Source: Mya arenaria
Taxonomy: Eukaryota > Mollusca > Bivalvia > Myida > Myidae
Reading direction: 5' to 3'
DNA length: 64,000 nt
Assembly: GCF_026914265.1 (NCBI RefSeq)
Contig: NC_069126.1
Span: forward strand, 77,999,232 to 78,063,231
In this document: one piece after another, positions 31,250 through 42,430 of the stretch
Numbering within the stretch: the first letter of the stretch is position 1
Layout: each line of letters starts with the position of its first letter
Translations under genes and position numbers: made by a program
The notes under the pieces: generated by a model
What the model was told of the DNA's origin: nothing
What the model saw: only the letters and a program-made list of their open reading frames with translations
Databases searched by the model: none

Positions 31250-31582
31250 TTCGTTCGATCTTTCGTTGGTGTCAGCCGTCTGTCATTCATTCATCCATCC
31301 ATTCATCCATCCATCCATCTTCATTCGTTCGTTCGTTCGTTCGTTCGTTCGTTCGTTCATTTATTCATTGGTTTTGTTCGTATCACTCACTCACTCACTC
31401 ACTCACTCACTCACTCACTCACTCACTCACTCACTCACTCACTCACTCACTCACTCACTCACTCACTCACTCACTCACTCACTCACTCACTCCGCTCCGC
31501 TCCGCTCCGCTCCGCTCCGCTCCGCCCCGCCCCGCCCCGCTCCGCCCCGCACCGCCCCGCACCGCACCGCCCCGCCCCGCCC
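31250..31582. repeat. Compound microsatellite: TTCG, TCAC and TCCGC/CCCGC runs
   Basis: TTCG- and CATC-type tetranucleotides (31250-31370) lead into (TCAC)n at 31383-31490. These change abruptly to pentanucleotides TCCGC then CCCGC at 31491-31582. The G-rich minus strand of the last part could form G-quadruplexes. The long open frames over it are artefacts. Confidence 0.95.
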
Positions 31583-31657
31583 GGAAAAAAATAATCTTAA
31601 TATAAATCAACAAACACATTCAATAATTGTCTCATATACTATTTTGCTAAAATGTAG

Positions 31658-31659
<2 letters not shown>

Positions 31660-31697
<38 letters not shown>
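31660..31697. repeat. (TTA)n microsatellite
   Basis: About 12 uninterrupted TTA units. Confidence 0.95.
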
Positions 31698-31699
<2 letters not shown>

Positions 31700-32368
31700 C
31701 GGGATTTACGAAAATAGCTTAAGTAGCTTATTTCATTAAACCATATTTCTTTCTAAATCTTGATTGTCTATAAAAATTAGTTTAACGTAATCGTAGTTGA
31801 CATAATTTCCTTTTTAAGTCCACAAACTTTTTAAAATGTAAAACAAATTAAAACACAACAAATAATAGTCAGCTTAGCTTTATCCTGTTATATTGGAGCC
31901 AGATTAGTTGCATGATAGAGCCAAGATTAGCATATGGAAGTCCATAAACACACATCTTTTCTAATATAATATATTTCAGCTACTATTTCTATCATCTACT
32001 AATTGGGTACGAATTAGAATTGATGACGTTACAAAATAAACATATTAAAGTATCCGAAACTGTATATAAAATATATAGTATATACAATAAATACTAAGTA
32101 CATCAAACTTAGCTTGTTATTTCATCGAGCCATTAGTAACTGTGTTAAATCATGATACCCATAATGTCCCTCATATAGTTTTGATATCATTTGATATCAT
32201 AGCTTACTGATTAATGATATGTTAAATTTATGACCAACCACAATCAAATGTAAGGTTATTATTGCAGTATATAATTGTGCTCTTAAAATTTTCGATTGTA
32301 TACCTCTAACACATTTTTGTCCTTCTCATGAACATCTTAAAACCGTTTCAACTGATACGAAATAATAC
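31700..32368. other. AT-rich spacer
   Basis: No gene or repeat end was recognised between the simple repeats and the satellite array. Confidence 0.5.
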
Positions 32369-33800
32369 AGATGTAACCGGTTGTAACCGCGTAACCCGCT
32401 ATTTGAGATAGAAAAAAGCACTTTTTCAAACTTTTCAAAAGCTTTGCTGTAACTCATTGTAACTAATGTAACTGCATAACTCTAATTATATGTCGACCTG
32501 AAAACTTGATTTTTGATGAAAATTTTCGATGTAACCGATGTAACCAGTTGAAACCAATGTAACCGCGTAACCCGCTATTTCAGATAGAAAAACAACAACA
32601 CTTTTTCAAACTTTTCAAAAAACTGTGCTGTAACTCATTGTAACTAATGTAACTGCATAACTCTGATAATATGTCGACCTGAAAACTCGATTTTTGATGA
32701 AAATTTCGATGTAACCGATGTAACCAGTTGTAACCAATGTAACCGCATAACCCGCTATTTCAGATAGAAAAAAACAAACACTTTTTCAAACTTTTCAAAA
32801 ACTGTGCTGTAACTCATTGTAACTAATGTAACTGCATAAATCTGATCATATGTCGACCTGAAAACTCGATTTCTGATGTTGAACTTTGAAAATTTTCGAT
32901 GTAACCGATGTAACCAGTTGTAACCAATGTAACCGCGTAACCCGCTATTTCAGATAGAAAAAAACAAATACTTTTTCAAACTTTTCAAAAACTGTGCTGT
33001 AACTCATTGTAACTAATGTAACTGCATAACTCTGATCATATGTTGACCTGAAACTCGATTTTTGATGAAAATTTCGATGTAACCGATGTAACCAGTTGTA
33101 ACCAATGTAACCGTGTAACCCGCTATTTCAGATAGAAAACACACACACTTTTTCAAACTTTTCAAAAACTGTGCTGTAACTCATTGTAACTAATGTAACT
33201 GCATAACTCTGATCACATGTTGACCTGAAAACTTGATTTTTGATGAAAATTTTCGATGTAACCGATGTAACCAGTTGTAACCAATGTAACCGCGTAACCC
33301 GCTATTTCAGATAGAAAAAAAACACTTTTTCAAACTTTTCAAAAACTGTACTGTAACTCATTGTAACTAATGTAACTGTATAACTCTGATCATATGTTGA
33401 CCTGAAAACTCGATTTTTGATGAAAATTTTCGATGTAACCGATGTAACCAGTTGTAACCAATGTAACCGCGTAACCCGCTATTTCAAATAGAAAAAACAA
33501 CAACACTTTTTCAAACTTTTCAAAAACTGTGCTGTAACTCATTGTAACTAATGTAACTGCAAAACTCTGATCATATGTTGACCTGAAAACTTGATTTTTG
33601 ATGAAAATTTTCGATGTAACCGATGTAACCAGTTGTAACCAATGTAACCGCGTAACCCGCTATTTCAAATAGAAAAAAAAACAACACTTTTTCAAACTTT
33701 TCAAAAACTGTGCTGTAACTCATTGTAACTAATGTAACTGGATAACTCTGATCATATGTCGTCCAGAAAACTCGAAACTCTGGTTATATGTCGACCTGAA
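32369..33800. repeat. Satellite array, about 180-bp unit, eight units
   Basis: Successive units begin GATGTAACCGATGTAACC at about 32528, 32708, 32898, 33075, 33253, 33431 and 33612, with a shorter first unit at 32369. Each unit contains a GTAACC cluster, CACTTTTTCAAACTTTTCAA and a GTAACT cluster (CTCATTGTAACTAATGTAACT). Units are about 90-95% alike by eye. The array sits between the two pieces of the DIRS-like recombinase. Confidence 0.95.
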
Positions 33801-34385
33801 AACTCGACTTTTTGTGGTTGAACTTTGACTTTGTTTTCATTGTATGTAATATGTTCTATTTATTTGGCTGTAACTTATGTAACTATAACGTGAGATGGGT
33901 TACAAAATTCGAAGCTCTCATTTTATGGGCCGATTTTTGGCGCTAATTGCACTCGTAGATACTGCACGAGAGAGCTTACGGGACAAACCATGTCGTTAGA
34001 ACTTTTTATGCTAAGTGTTTCCAGAGCACCAAGCTGGTTTGTTTTTGAATGACATGATGTAATGTTAAGTGTACTTTCCTAAACGCGATGTCATTTATAA
34101 AACAAATATTATGTTGGCGATCCCCTATCCAGAAGAATCCAACAAATATAATGATAAAGGCTGTAGAAAAAGGGATGATTCGTATCTATTGGTGCAAACA
34201 ATGAGTAACTTCGAACGTGCAATTCTTAAAATAGGTGGTGTGATGGGCAGGCGTGTGTTTTTTTCCCGCTCGTTGAGGGTGATAGCCTTTAAGGAGTTTT
34301 ATCACTCTTAACTGAGTTGGCGGATCTGGTGCCCCCATCCTTTTGCCCTTATATTTATAACCGATTGCTGTAACATATAATAGTA
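33801..34385. other. No gene; degenerate satellite edge
   Basis: The first 50 bases still resemble the satellite (ATATGTCGACCTGAAAACTC). The rest holds no recognisable feature. An 80-codon frame at 34069 has no recognisable domain. Confidence 0.45.
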
Positions 34386-34631
34386 CTATGTTCGAAACTC
34401 GGAAAACTTGGCCAGATCCTGTGCATACGATGGCATGGTGTTTTGGGCTATAGCCGAGTTTAAGAGTCTTTCAGCTTCGGCGAGTAAATGAAGGTGAGGA
34501 ATTCCGAAAGTAAAAATTCCGGAATTTGGCCCGCCTCTGTGGCCAACTGGGGGAACCTCTGCCATATCTTTCGTGTTATCAAATTGTATTTTCCTTGGTT
34601 GGTATGTAACGCGCTCTAAAAACAATGTCAT
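34386..34631 (-). pseudogene. Tyrosine recombinase, N-terminal part (fossil)
   Basis: LLNSAIAQNTMPSYAQDLAK matches the N-terminal helical (core-binding) domain of DIRS/Crypton-type tyrosine recombinases. It lies just downstream of the RNase H region, as expected in DIRS elements. Confidence 0.6.
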
Positions 34632-34699
34632 GGGACATGATTCACAGAATTAAGGGGCGAAGTAGGTGCACCACGCGCTTTGATTTGGTGACTGTTAAG

Positions 34700-35860
34700 T
34701 TTTTTCACTAAGCCCATATTGTCAGACCACAAGATCATTTTTTAGCGGAGAGACGAAGGGCCCAAATGTATAAGGATATCCAAACTGAAACTAGCTCTAA
34801 AAATGGTATAGCCTTTTTAAAAAACACACAAAAAATTGACCCTGCAGTGCACTGACCATTTTAAGAAAGCCAACGCCCCTGCATGTAGTATGCCGCGCCT
34901 AAACCGTTGGCCCCGGCGCTGTCATTCTTCCATTCTAAGATACCATTTGAAATCCACACAGACTTTAGGCATGTGAACAATGCCGTGAAATGAGTTCAAA
35001 AAATAACCAGATCATCAAATATTTTAAAGATTTTGTTTTACGGACGTAGAAATAAGGTTTGTGAATACCAATCATTGCATCGTACAGTCGTCTGCTAAAT
35101 GCGCGTCCCCCCTTATAGCTTGACAAGCAAAGCTAATTTAACCGGCTAGTGATTATAATTCCCACAATCTGATTTTGCTGCGATTTATGATTTAACTTAT
35201 TGACCTTTGTAAGTCTTAGATTTTTTCAGCAGGTACTCGAATTGGCGTAGTTACCGTGTCGATTTCGAGACCAAGAAATGTTAAACAAGTTGTCGGACCA
35301 GCGGATTTTTTCTCCGAGAGAGGAACGAAGACGATTCCAAGAGTACGTGAACCCATCGACCAAAATACTACAAATAATGGAATCTGAATCCCGGGGTCCC
35401 GCGAATATGATATCGTCTAAATAATGATTCGGAGATTTTAAAATTTATGCCTCTGATAGGGACCAATGAAGGAATGTTGCAAACATTTCAAAATGAGCGG
35501 GCGCGTAGCTGCAACCATAACTCATACATTTGTCGAAATAGTATATTGCCACCAAATTTCATGCATAGAAGATGAAAATCCGACGGGTGTATAGGTAGTA
35601 ACCTGAATGCGGATTTATATCCCTTTTCACCATTAAGGCCTTGAACCTTTAATCAAATATAATATCTGCAGCTTCATCAGAATTAGAATATTTCACCATA
35701 TGATACATAACGACGATCAATCCCGGCGTTGACGTTTAGTCCAGGTGGGTAAGAGAGATGTGTGATTAAACGAAAACCACCGGTTGATTTTGAAACCACT
35801 CCGATAGGGAAAGTTCTAAAATTTGACATTAGGTGTATCTTAAAAGGGCATCCATGCGTA
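34700..35860 (-). pseudogene. DIRS-like reverse transcriptase / RNase H region (fossil)
   Basis: Family signatures are visible in minus-strand frames: IGVVSKSTGGFRLITHLSYP, SAFRLLPIHPSDFHL, YYFDKCMSYGCS and HYLDDIIF (the catalytic DD motif), then LTFLGLEID. These are typical of DIRS-type reverse transcriptases rather than LINE ones. The region is degraded. Confidence 0.8.
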
Positions 35861-35930
35861 ACATAGAATATTTTTTTTCAATTACCAGTATGACCGCCAG
35901 TACTTTGGGATGTAACACGTCAGGCTATAG

Positions 35931-37146
35931 GTTTCTAGGCACGCACGTGACAAAAAGCAACTGTGTAACCCAGCAGACCTTTAAGTTTCTAGGCACGCAC
36001 GTGGCAAATAGCAACTGTGTAACCCGGCAGACTTTTAAGTTTCTAGACACGCACGTGACAAATAGCAACTGTGTAACCCGGCAGACTTTTAAGTTTCAAG
36101 GCACGCACGTGACAAATAGCAACTGTGTAACCCGTCAGACCTTTAAGTTTCTACGCAAGCACGTGACAAATAGCAACTGTGTAACCCGGCAGACCTTTAA
36201 GTTTCTACGCACGCACGTGACAAATAGCAACTGTGTAACCCGGCAGACCTTTAAGTTTCTAGGCACGCACGTGACAAATAGCAACTGTGTAACCCGGCAG
36301 ACTTTTAAGTTTCTATGCACGCACGTGACAAATAGCAACTGTGTAACCCGGCAGACCTTAAAGTCCGTGATAAATAGCAACTGTGTTACCCGGCAGACCT
36401 TTCAGACTTTTAAGTTTCTATGCACATACGTGACAAATAGCAACTGTGTAACCCGGCAGAACCTTAAGTTTCTAGGCACGCACGTGACAAATAGCAACTG
36501 TGTAACCCGGCAGACCTTTAAGTTTCTACGCACGCACGTGACAAATAGCAACTGTGTAACCCGGCAGACTTTTAAGTTTCTAGGCACGCACGTGACAAAT
36601 AGTAACTGTGTAACCCGACAGACCTTTAAGTTTCTATGCACGCACGTGACAAATAGCAACTGTGTAACCCGGCAGACTTTTAAGTTTCTAGGCACGCACG
36701 TGACAAATAGCAACTGTGTAACCCGTAAGACCTTTAAGTTTCTAGGCACGCACGTGACAAATAGCAACTGTGTAACCCGGCAGACTTTTAAGTTTCTATG
36801 CACGCACGTGACAAATAGCAACTGTGTAACCCGGCAGACTTTTAAGTTTCTAGGCACGCACGTGACAAATAGCAACTGTGTAAACCTGCAGACTTTAAAG
36901 ATTTTATGCACGCACGTGACAAATAGCAACTGTGTAACCCGGCAGACCTTTATGTTTCTATGCACGCACGTGACAAATAGCAACTGTGTAACCCGGCAGA
37001 ACCTTAAGTTTCTAGGCACGCACGTGACAAATAGCAACTGTGTAACCCGGCAGACTTTTATGTTTCTATGCACGCACATGACAATTAGCAACTATGTAAC
37101 CCGGCAATCTTTTAAGTTTCTATGCAAGCACATGAAAAATAGCAAC
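35931..37146. repeat. 54-bp minisatellite, about 22 units, one E-box per unit
   Basis: The unit starts GTTTCTAGGCACGCACGTGAC, continues with AAATAGCAACTGTGTAACCC, and ends GGCAGACCTTTAA. As 54 is a multiple of 18 codons, frames stay open on both strands (441 and 229 codons). There is no start context, signal or domain, so I do not call them genes. Nearly every unit has CACGTG. One shorter unit lies near 36365. It directly borders the DIRS-like reverse transcriptase. Confidence 0.95.
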
Positions 37147-37149
37147 CGC

Positions 37150-37850
37150 AGTTCATAATAAATTTCTGACCTGGATTCCAATGAATCCAAGGCTATTCAG
37201 CATCTAAACTGCTTGTCATGGTTAACAATCCAGTTCTGCAGCGCTTAGCAGCTGTTCCTATGGTATTCATATATTTTAATAAATATTGTAGGGTTTTTTA
37301 GCATGTGCTGATAAAATAAATACAAAAATAGTGCTCGAGTATTCGGCAAAATTGAAGAAATTTTGCATGGAGACAGGGTTTTAGGGTAAGTGCGCCCTGG
37401 AAGAAAGTTTTACCAGACAGGAGCATAGCTAGGCCTTAAAAACTTGTATGACCGATGGATCTATGTGAGTTTGGGGATAAGTCCCCCTCTCCACCCCAAA
37501 GTTTCTTTATAAATAAGAAGCAAAATGATGAAATTCAGAAGCATTTCAGGTGAAAAACAAAACAAAAACACAAGTGCATCCATTTTATATGCAAATTACT
37601 CACACTTTATTAAATATGCAATTATTAAAATAAAATCACCTTGCACATAGTTAAAATAAGCACCGAACTTGCATTGATCATGATTAAACAAACTTTTAAA
37701 TCTTTTTTGAGTAGCTATAAGTTTTTATTGCTTTATCGGGTTGTTTTGTCATTCTCCAAAAAAGTTGTAGGCCCAGGCCGACAAGGCCTGTATGTAGCTA
37801 CGCCACTGCCAGATATTGCTGGAAGTGGCTGAAAATCTAGCAACTCGTTA
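37150..37850. other. No gene seen
   Basis: Spacer after the minisatellite. Nothing was recognised. Confidence 0.5.
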
Positions 37851-37854
37851 CCTG

Positions 37855-38181
37855 TTATTGTGGCGCCCTAAGCAACTTCGTCGGAAAATCCTTGTACCGG
37901 CGTAGGATCGCGATCAGGGCCTTACAACCGGCAAACCTATGTGAAGACCCTTGACCTAGAACCTCCGTGCTGACCGTAGCTGATGACGCTGTGACCAATG
38001 GCGGGGGAGTTGTCGGCGTTGCCCTCGCGATTGGTGTCTCGGGAGCAGTCTGCGAAGCCTTCCCGCGTGATTTGACCGCCAAATGACTCGACCTCGTGGT
38101 CTTGGGTGCGGCTGCATTAGAGGGGTCTCTGGGTATTTCTTCATAGCGTGGCATGGCCGGTGTATACTTGTAAACTGACAC
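37855..38181 (-). other. Unrecognised Pro/Ala/Thr-rich open frame
   Basis: 108 codons, GC-rich compared with its surroundings, low-complexity in the middle (TPTTPPPLVTASSATVSTE) and ending KDFPTKLLRAPQ. It could be the start of a gag-like ORF of the neighbouring DIRS-like fossil on the same strand, or the disordered part of a host exon. I cannot decide. Confidence 0.3.
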
Positions 38182-38300
38182 CCATAGAATAATGACCCCC
38201 CGGTCATTATTTTATATAGAATAATGACCCCTTTCTATAAAATACTGACACCCCTTATAAAAATAATGACCCCCCGATTTTATCTATAAAATATTGACCC

Positions 38301-39255
38301 CCACCTAACATATTACTAACATACTCTATATCAATTCAAGTCACTGTCGTGTTTCTTTTGCATATACTAGTTGTTGTTGTTACTGGTGCTGCTGCTGTGG
38401 CTTCTGCGTCTACAGCTGACACAACAATAGTATAACTTAGAGGCCCCGCTAAGAAATAAGCGTACATCTATTGAAAATGAAATTTAAAAATGGTTTTTAT
38501 TTGAATAAGAAGTATTACAAAATAGGTTACTATAGAAATAGAGAGAACCGATATTTAGGCTGGATGATAATTTAATTTTGTTTACAAACAGTGTATTATC
38601 ATCTTTTAATAGTCATCGGAAATTATTCTGGTCATGTTTTCATGATAAAAATTGAGATCATCCTTTAGAAATAAAGCGTTAACGAAAATAGAAACATTTG
38701 GAAATATATGAAACTTGTGTTACGTCGAATGACGTTTAGGCTTCTTCAATGATGCCCGCGATGCAAATATTTACTTCTACCGCCTTTTGTGAAATATTTC
38801 ACGGAAAGACCCCCCTTTTTATTCCATTAACATGTTCGAAATTTTCGTAGCAAAAAGACTGCGTAAGTCGTTAGTAAATTGAATCGTTTTTCGTCGACTA
38901 AATCGTTCACCGAAGCTCGTAAGGTACTACTCTAAGGTCAAAAGAATCGCGCATTTAAAAAAAAAAACATTTAACACCCATCATAATGACATTTTATGAA
39001 ATTTCCGATTGGCAACACTGACTTATATCATTCTGTTTCCCTTGTCAAGAGCATCCGAATGCTGTTTTTGAAACTAATGCAGCGAGAAAATAAGCCATTT
39101 TTACTCCAGATATTTTCATTAATTGTACGAAACCTTTCGAACATTATTACGTCGACCGACGACAAAGAAGACTGGCAAGCCACCTTAATGCACTCTATTC
39201 ATCGAATTGCGGTAGCATAACAAAGCATCTTAAAAACCAGCTATACCGGCTGAGG
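38301..39255. other. No gene seen
   Basis: AT-rich interior of the bounded region. A 74-codon frame at 38996 shows nothing recognisable. Confidence 0.45.
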
Positions 39256-39259
39256 CCGA

Positions 39260-39260
<1 letters not shown>

Positions 39261-39290
<30 letters not shown>

Positions 39291-39480
39291 ATTTCCCAGT
39301 TTTATGACCCTCCAGCCTCTTTACGAGGACATTATAGTGTGGACATACCAGCTTTACACGGTGGAGGAAGACCCCAGGTCCCATTCCGGGCAATTTTCAG
39401 GCTCGGGCGGGCACCTGGGTAGAACCACCGACGTTCCGCAAGCTAGCTGGTTAGCTTCCTCACATGAAAGATCTTGACCG
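39261..39480 (-). mobile_element. SINE, molluscan core, (CAA)n tail
   Basis: Read on the minus strand it has TCATGTGAGGAAGCTAACCA, GGTCGGTGGTTCTACCCAGG-type sequence (here GTCGGTGGTTCTACCCAGG), GGTGCCCGCCCG, GGGTCTTCCTCCACC, AAAGCTGG, and ends in a (CAA)n tail (GTT repeats at 39261-39290 on plus). That order matches a SINE I know from many bivalve genomes. The tRNA-derived head is degraded or cut at about 39480, where a plus-strand CCTCGGTGGCGGAATGATAG (A-box-like) begins, perhaps a second, head-to-head SINE. Confidence 0.75.
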
Positions 39481-39687
39481 TGAGCCTCGGTGGCGGAATG
39501 ATAGCGCGCTTGCTTATTAAAGCGGATAAGTCTCTCCAAGCGATATTGTTTCGCCGTATCAAACCATTGCCGATAGAAACAGATAACCTAATGGAATGGG
39601 GATACATACAGGAATCCTTTTGCAACTTGAAACCCCTGCAACTTTCAATGTAGAACATACTTAGAACAATGATCACAAAACCCTTGC

Positions 39688-40057
39688 TTTAAAGCTGCAT
39701 TCTCACAGATTGAACGTTTTGACAACTTTTTTTGTTTTGTTTCGGAACGAGCCCATTTTTTTGCAAAAATCCATGGAAACCAGTTGCGAAAGCCTGCTGA
39801 CAAAATTTAGATCGCAGATTGTTATATTTAAGTTCTAAAATTGATATTTTATGCATTTTTCTTTAACCATTAGTAACGGTTTAGGCCATAACACATTCAT
39901 TTTTCATTTTTTCGGAAATATGAAAATCTACGTTGTAATTTTTTGTCAGCAATCTTATATCATTGGTTTGCAGATATTTACGCAAAAACTGGCTCTATTC
40001 AAGACAAAAAATAAAATAGTTGTAAAAATGGTAAATCTGTGTGAGTGGAGCTTTAAA
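39688..40057. mobile_element. MITE with TTTAAAGCTGCATTCTCACAG-type ends
   Basis: The left end reads TTTAAAGCTGCATTCTCAC and the right end is the inverse of CTTTAAAGCTCCACTCACAC. About 370 bp. Same family as 10053-10376. Confidence 0.8.
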
Positions 40058-40198
40058 GGTGCATGACTTTTTGTTAAAAACATGTTTTAAATCTAAATAG
40101 TTTTGTTACTATAAAGGTATCATACTTCAAGTATTTCAACAGGCTTAAGTTTTATTTTTCCAAGATTTATCCAAGATTCGTTGAGATAGCACCTTTAA
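40053..40198. mobile_element. 146-bp MITE with TTAAAGGTGC ends
   Basis: TTAAAGGTGC at the left and GCACCTTTAA at the right. It shares TTTAAAG with the end of the preceding MITE, so one seems to have inserted exactly at the other's edge. Confidence 0.7.
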
Positions 40199-40913
40199 CA
40201 ACCTCGTAACTTTGTGACATCGCATTATGTTACGCAAATATGTATATAACTATGAATTTACCTTCTGTACAATGTAGTGTAAGCATTCTGGAACTTATAG
40301 TTACGGCAATTTTGTCCGAAATTTGAGAAGAAACATCATTTTGTTATTGCATCTTACATGTTGCACTAATTTTGTAATAGCATGGGCTCGCGGACTTATT
40401 ACGAAATAATGTTATTGACGGTAAAATAGTTCATTTTTTGGAGTGCAAGATTGTAAAACAGGCAATTCATACGTGGAAAAGCACAATGTTTTATTCCACA
40501 CCTGAAAGTGATGTCAAATACCCTTAACCTTCTTTATGTCACTCATATATAGCTCCAAAAATAGGCGTAACGGGTGTGACGTAGCCCAGTGGTTTTATTA
40601 CCTGTGACGCTTCTCGTCGTTAAAAAATATTCAAATTTCAGTATATTGTTAAAGATACATCCTTCTTTGGATTTGGGGTATTTGTGTCACTTTTCAGGTG
40701 TTTTAAGTAGAATAAAGTAAAAAAAAATATCAATATAAGGCAAAAAATATGCAAATCGGTTGTGGAGAAGTCCCATGTTGTATGACCTGTGACGCCCTTG
40801 GCAATAAGATGTCGTTCAAATTTAAGGGCCATAACTCCCAAACAAGTGGAGCAAATCCATTTGTTACTTTCTGCACAACTAGGCATCGGTAGTAGTAGTA
40901 ATCCCTGAAACAC
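40199..40913. other. Non-coding, dispersed-repeat-like
   Basis: GTGACG and AAGGGCCATAACTCCCAAAC words are of a kind widespread in molluscan non-coding repeats. No gene is seen. Confidence 0.4.
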
Positions 40914-42340
40914 CATTTTGATAGACGTACTTCATAATCAGTATGGAATGTGTGGTACTGCGTTGAATTGGCTAGAGTCGTATCTAAGACCACGGAATTG
41001 TAGAGTTAGTGTTAATACGTCTCTATCATCACCCCGTCCATTAGAATGTAGCGTTCCCCAAGGAAGCTGTTTGGGTCCCTGGCTATATCTAACCTATGCC
41101 GGTACTCTGTTTGATGTCATTCCTCCGTCGATTTCGGTGTACGGGTTCGCTGATGATCATATCGCCCACAAATGCTTTAGTCCAGCGTCTTCAATACATG
41201 AACAGCAAAATATTCACGAACTAGAAACATGTGCAGTTACGATCGACAAGTGGATGAACGCAAACAAACTAAAAATGAACACTTCCAAAACAGAATTCAT
41301 TATGTTTGGCAGTAAGGCTCAACTAAATAAATGTGTCACTACAAACATAGATATTGCTGGTGATGCTGTACACCGAGAAAGCTGCATTAGATACTTAGGT
41401 GCCTTTCTTGACGAAACCTTATCCTTTAAGGAACACGTGAAGCGTAAATGCCGCACTGCAATGTTGAACTTTTTCAGGGTGAAGTGTATACGAAAATATT
41501 TAACCAGAGCTGCAACCGATATCCTTTTACTTTCAATTGTTATCTCTCATTTGGACTACTGTAACCTTATATTGTATGGTATTTCTGAGATAGAGTTAAC
41601 CAAAATCCAGCGCATCCAAAATATGTGCGCAAAATTAGTTCTTAACCGAGGCAATTATGACGGGGCCAAGCAAGCTCTCTTTGATCTGCACTGGCTGCCA
41701 ATAAAGGCTAGAATCAACTTCAAGAGATTGACAGTTATGTTCAACTGTGGCACTGGTAGGGCTCCTGCTTATTTGACTGAGTTATTGTCTGAGAGTGTAA
41801 GTCGTAGACAAGGATTAAGATCAGCTAGTGACCCTGGTATCAAGTATGATGTACCATTTAACAAGAGAACAAGGTTTAACGATAGAAGTTTTTGCACAAT
41901 CGGACCAAAACTATGGAATAGTCTGCCATTGTATATCAAGCAGTCAGTGTCTATAGATGTGTTCAAGAAAAACCTCAAAACTCACTATTTTACACAGTTT
42001 TATGACTTGTTTTAAAACCGACTCCGATAAGAAATGTCTGATATTATATCTGATTTTTTAGAGTCTTAGAGTTTGTTTATTTTTCATTTTTTATCGGTTG
42101 CTTTGACCAATTATGTTTTTACTTCATGTACATATATTACTACTTTAGTCAATTACAATCTAATGAATGTTGCAAGTTTTAATATATTATTGTTTAACTG
42201 CTTTATATTGTCTTATATCAAAATATGTTCAAATATTATGTTGGATATATAGAGTATGCATGTATTGTACAACGCCATTGAATATTATGTATAAAAATAG
42301 GCGTTTAATCAAATTAACACGTTTAACGTTTTTAACGTTT
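40914..42340 (+). mobile_element. 5'-truncated LINE (CR1/Jockey-like), open reading frame
   Basis: The 365-codon frame (40918-42015) starts inside reverse transcriptase (LIDVLHNQYGMCGTALNWLE). It carries SVPQGSCLGPWLYLTYAGTL, the catalytic YGFADDH, KTEFIMFGSK, YLGAFLDETLSFKEHV and HLDYCNLILYG, and ends WNSLPLYIKQSVSIDVFKKN. The frame is uninterrupted, so the copy is fairly young. The QG-x-V-LGP box is altered (SCLGPW), so even a full-length parent may be weak. 5' truncation is typical of LINE insertion. No target duplication was resolved. The 3' end is uncertain. Confidence 0.88.
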
Positions 42341-42401
42341 AAAGTTTGAATCAGTTCCGCCCATTAATGAGTGAATAGTTGCGGTCACAAAAAATGTTGC
42401 A

Positions 42402-42430
42402 CATACGCACGCACGCACGCACGAACGAAC
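42402..42430. repeat. (ACGC)n/(ACGA)n microsatellite
   Basis: Short run ACGCACGCACGCACGCACGA then ACGAACG. Confidence 0.85.

Larger units (their letters stand above)
30799..38181 (-). mobile_element. Broken DIRS-like (tyrosine-recombinase) retroelement
   Basis: A fossil on the minus strand. Recognisable parts, in element order, are a possible gag-like piece (37855-38181, weak), reverse transcriptase and RNase H (about 35860-34700), and a tyrosine recombinase whose N-terminal part (34386-34631) is separated from its C-terminal part (30799-31110) by satellite and simple repeats. It carries many breaks, well over five, and is not recent. Terminal repeats were not identified, so the outer limits are uncertain. 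Confidence 0.75.

Noticed and set aside
31139-31739. Two frames rich in LTHS repeats
   Set aside because: Translations of (TCAC)n and CCCGC simple repeats.
35931-37146. CRISPR array
   Set aside because: Units are contiguous with no unique spacers, in a eukaryotic setting. The same holds for the 27-, 39- and 180-bp arrays.
35833-37158. 441-codon plus-strand frame and 229-codon minus-strand frame
   Set aside because: Both are produced by a 54-bp minisatellite whose unit is a multiple of three. There is no domain, signal or start context.
39259-39477. 72-codon frame starting with poly-Leu
   Set aside because: The Leu run is the reverse of the SINE (CAA)n tail and the rest is SINE core.
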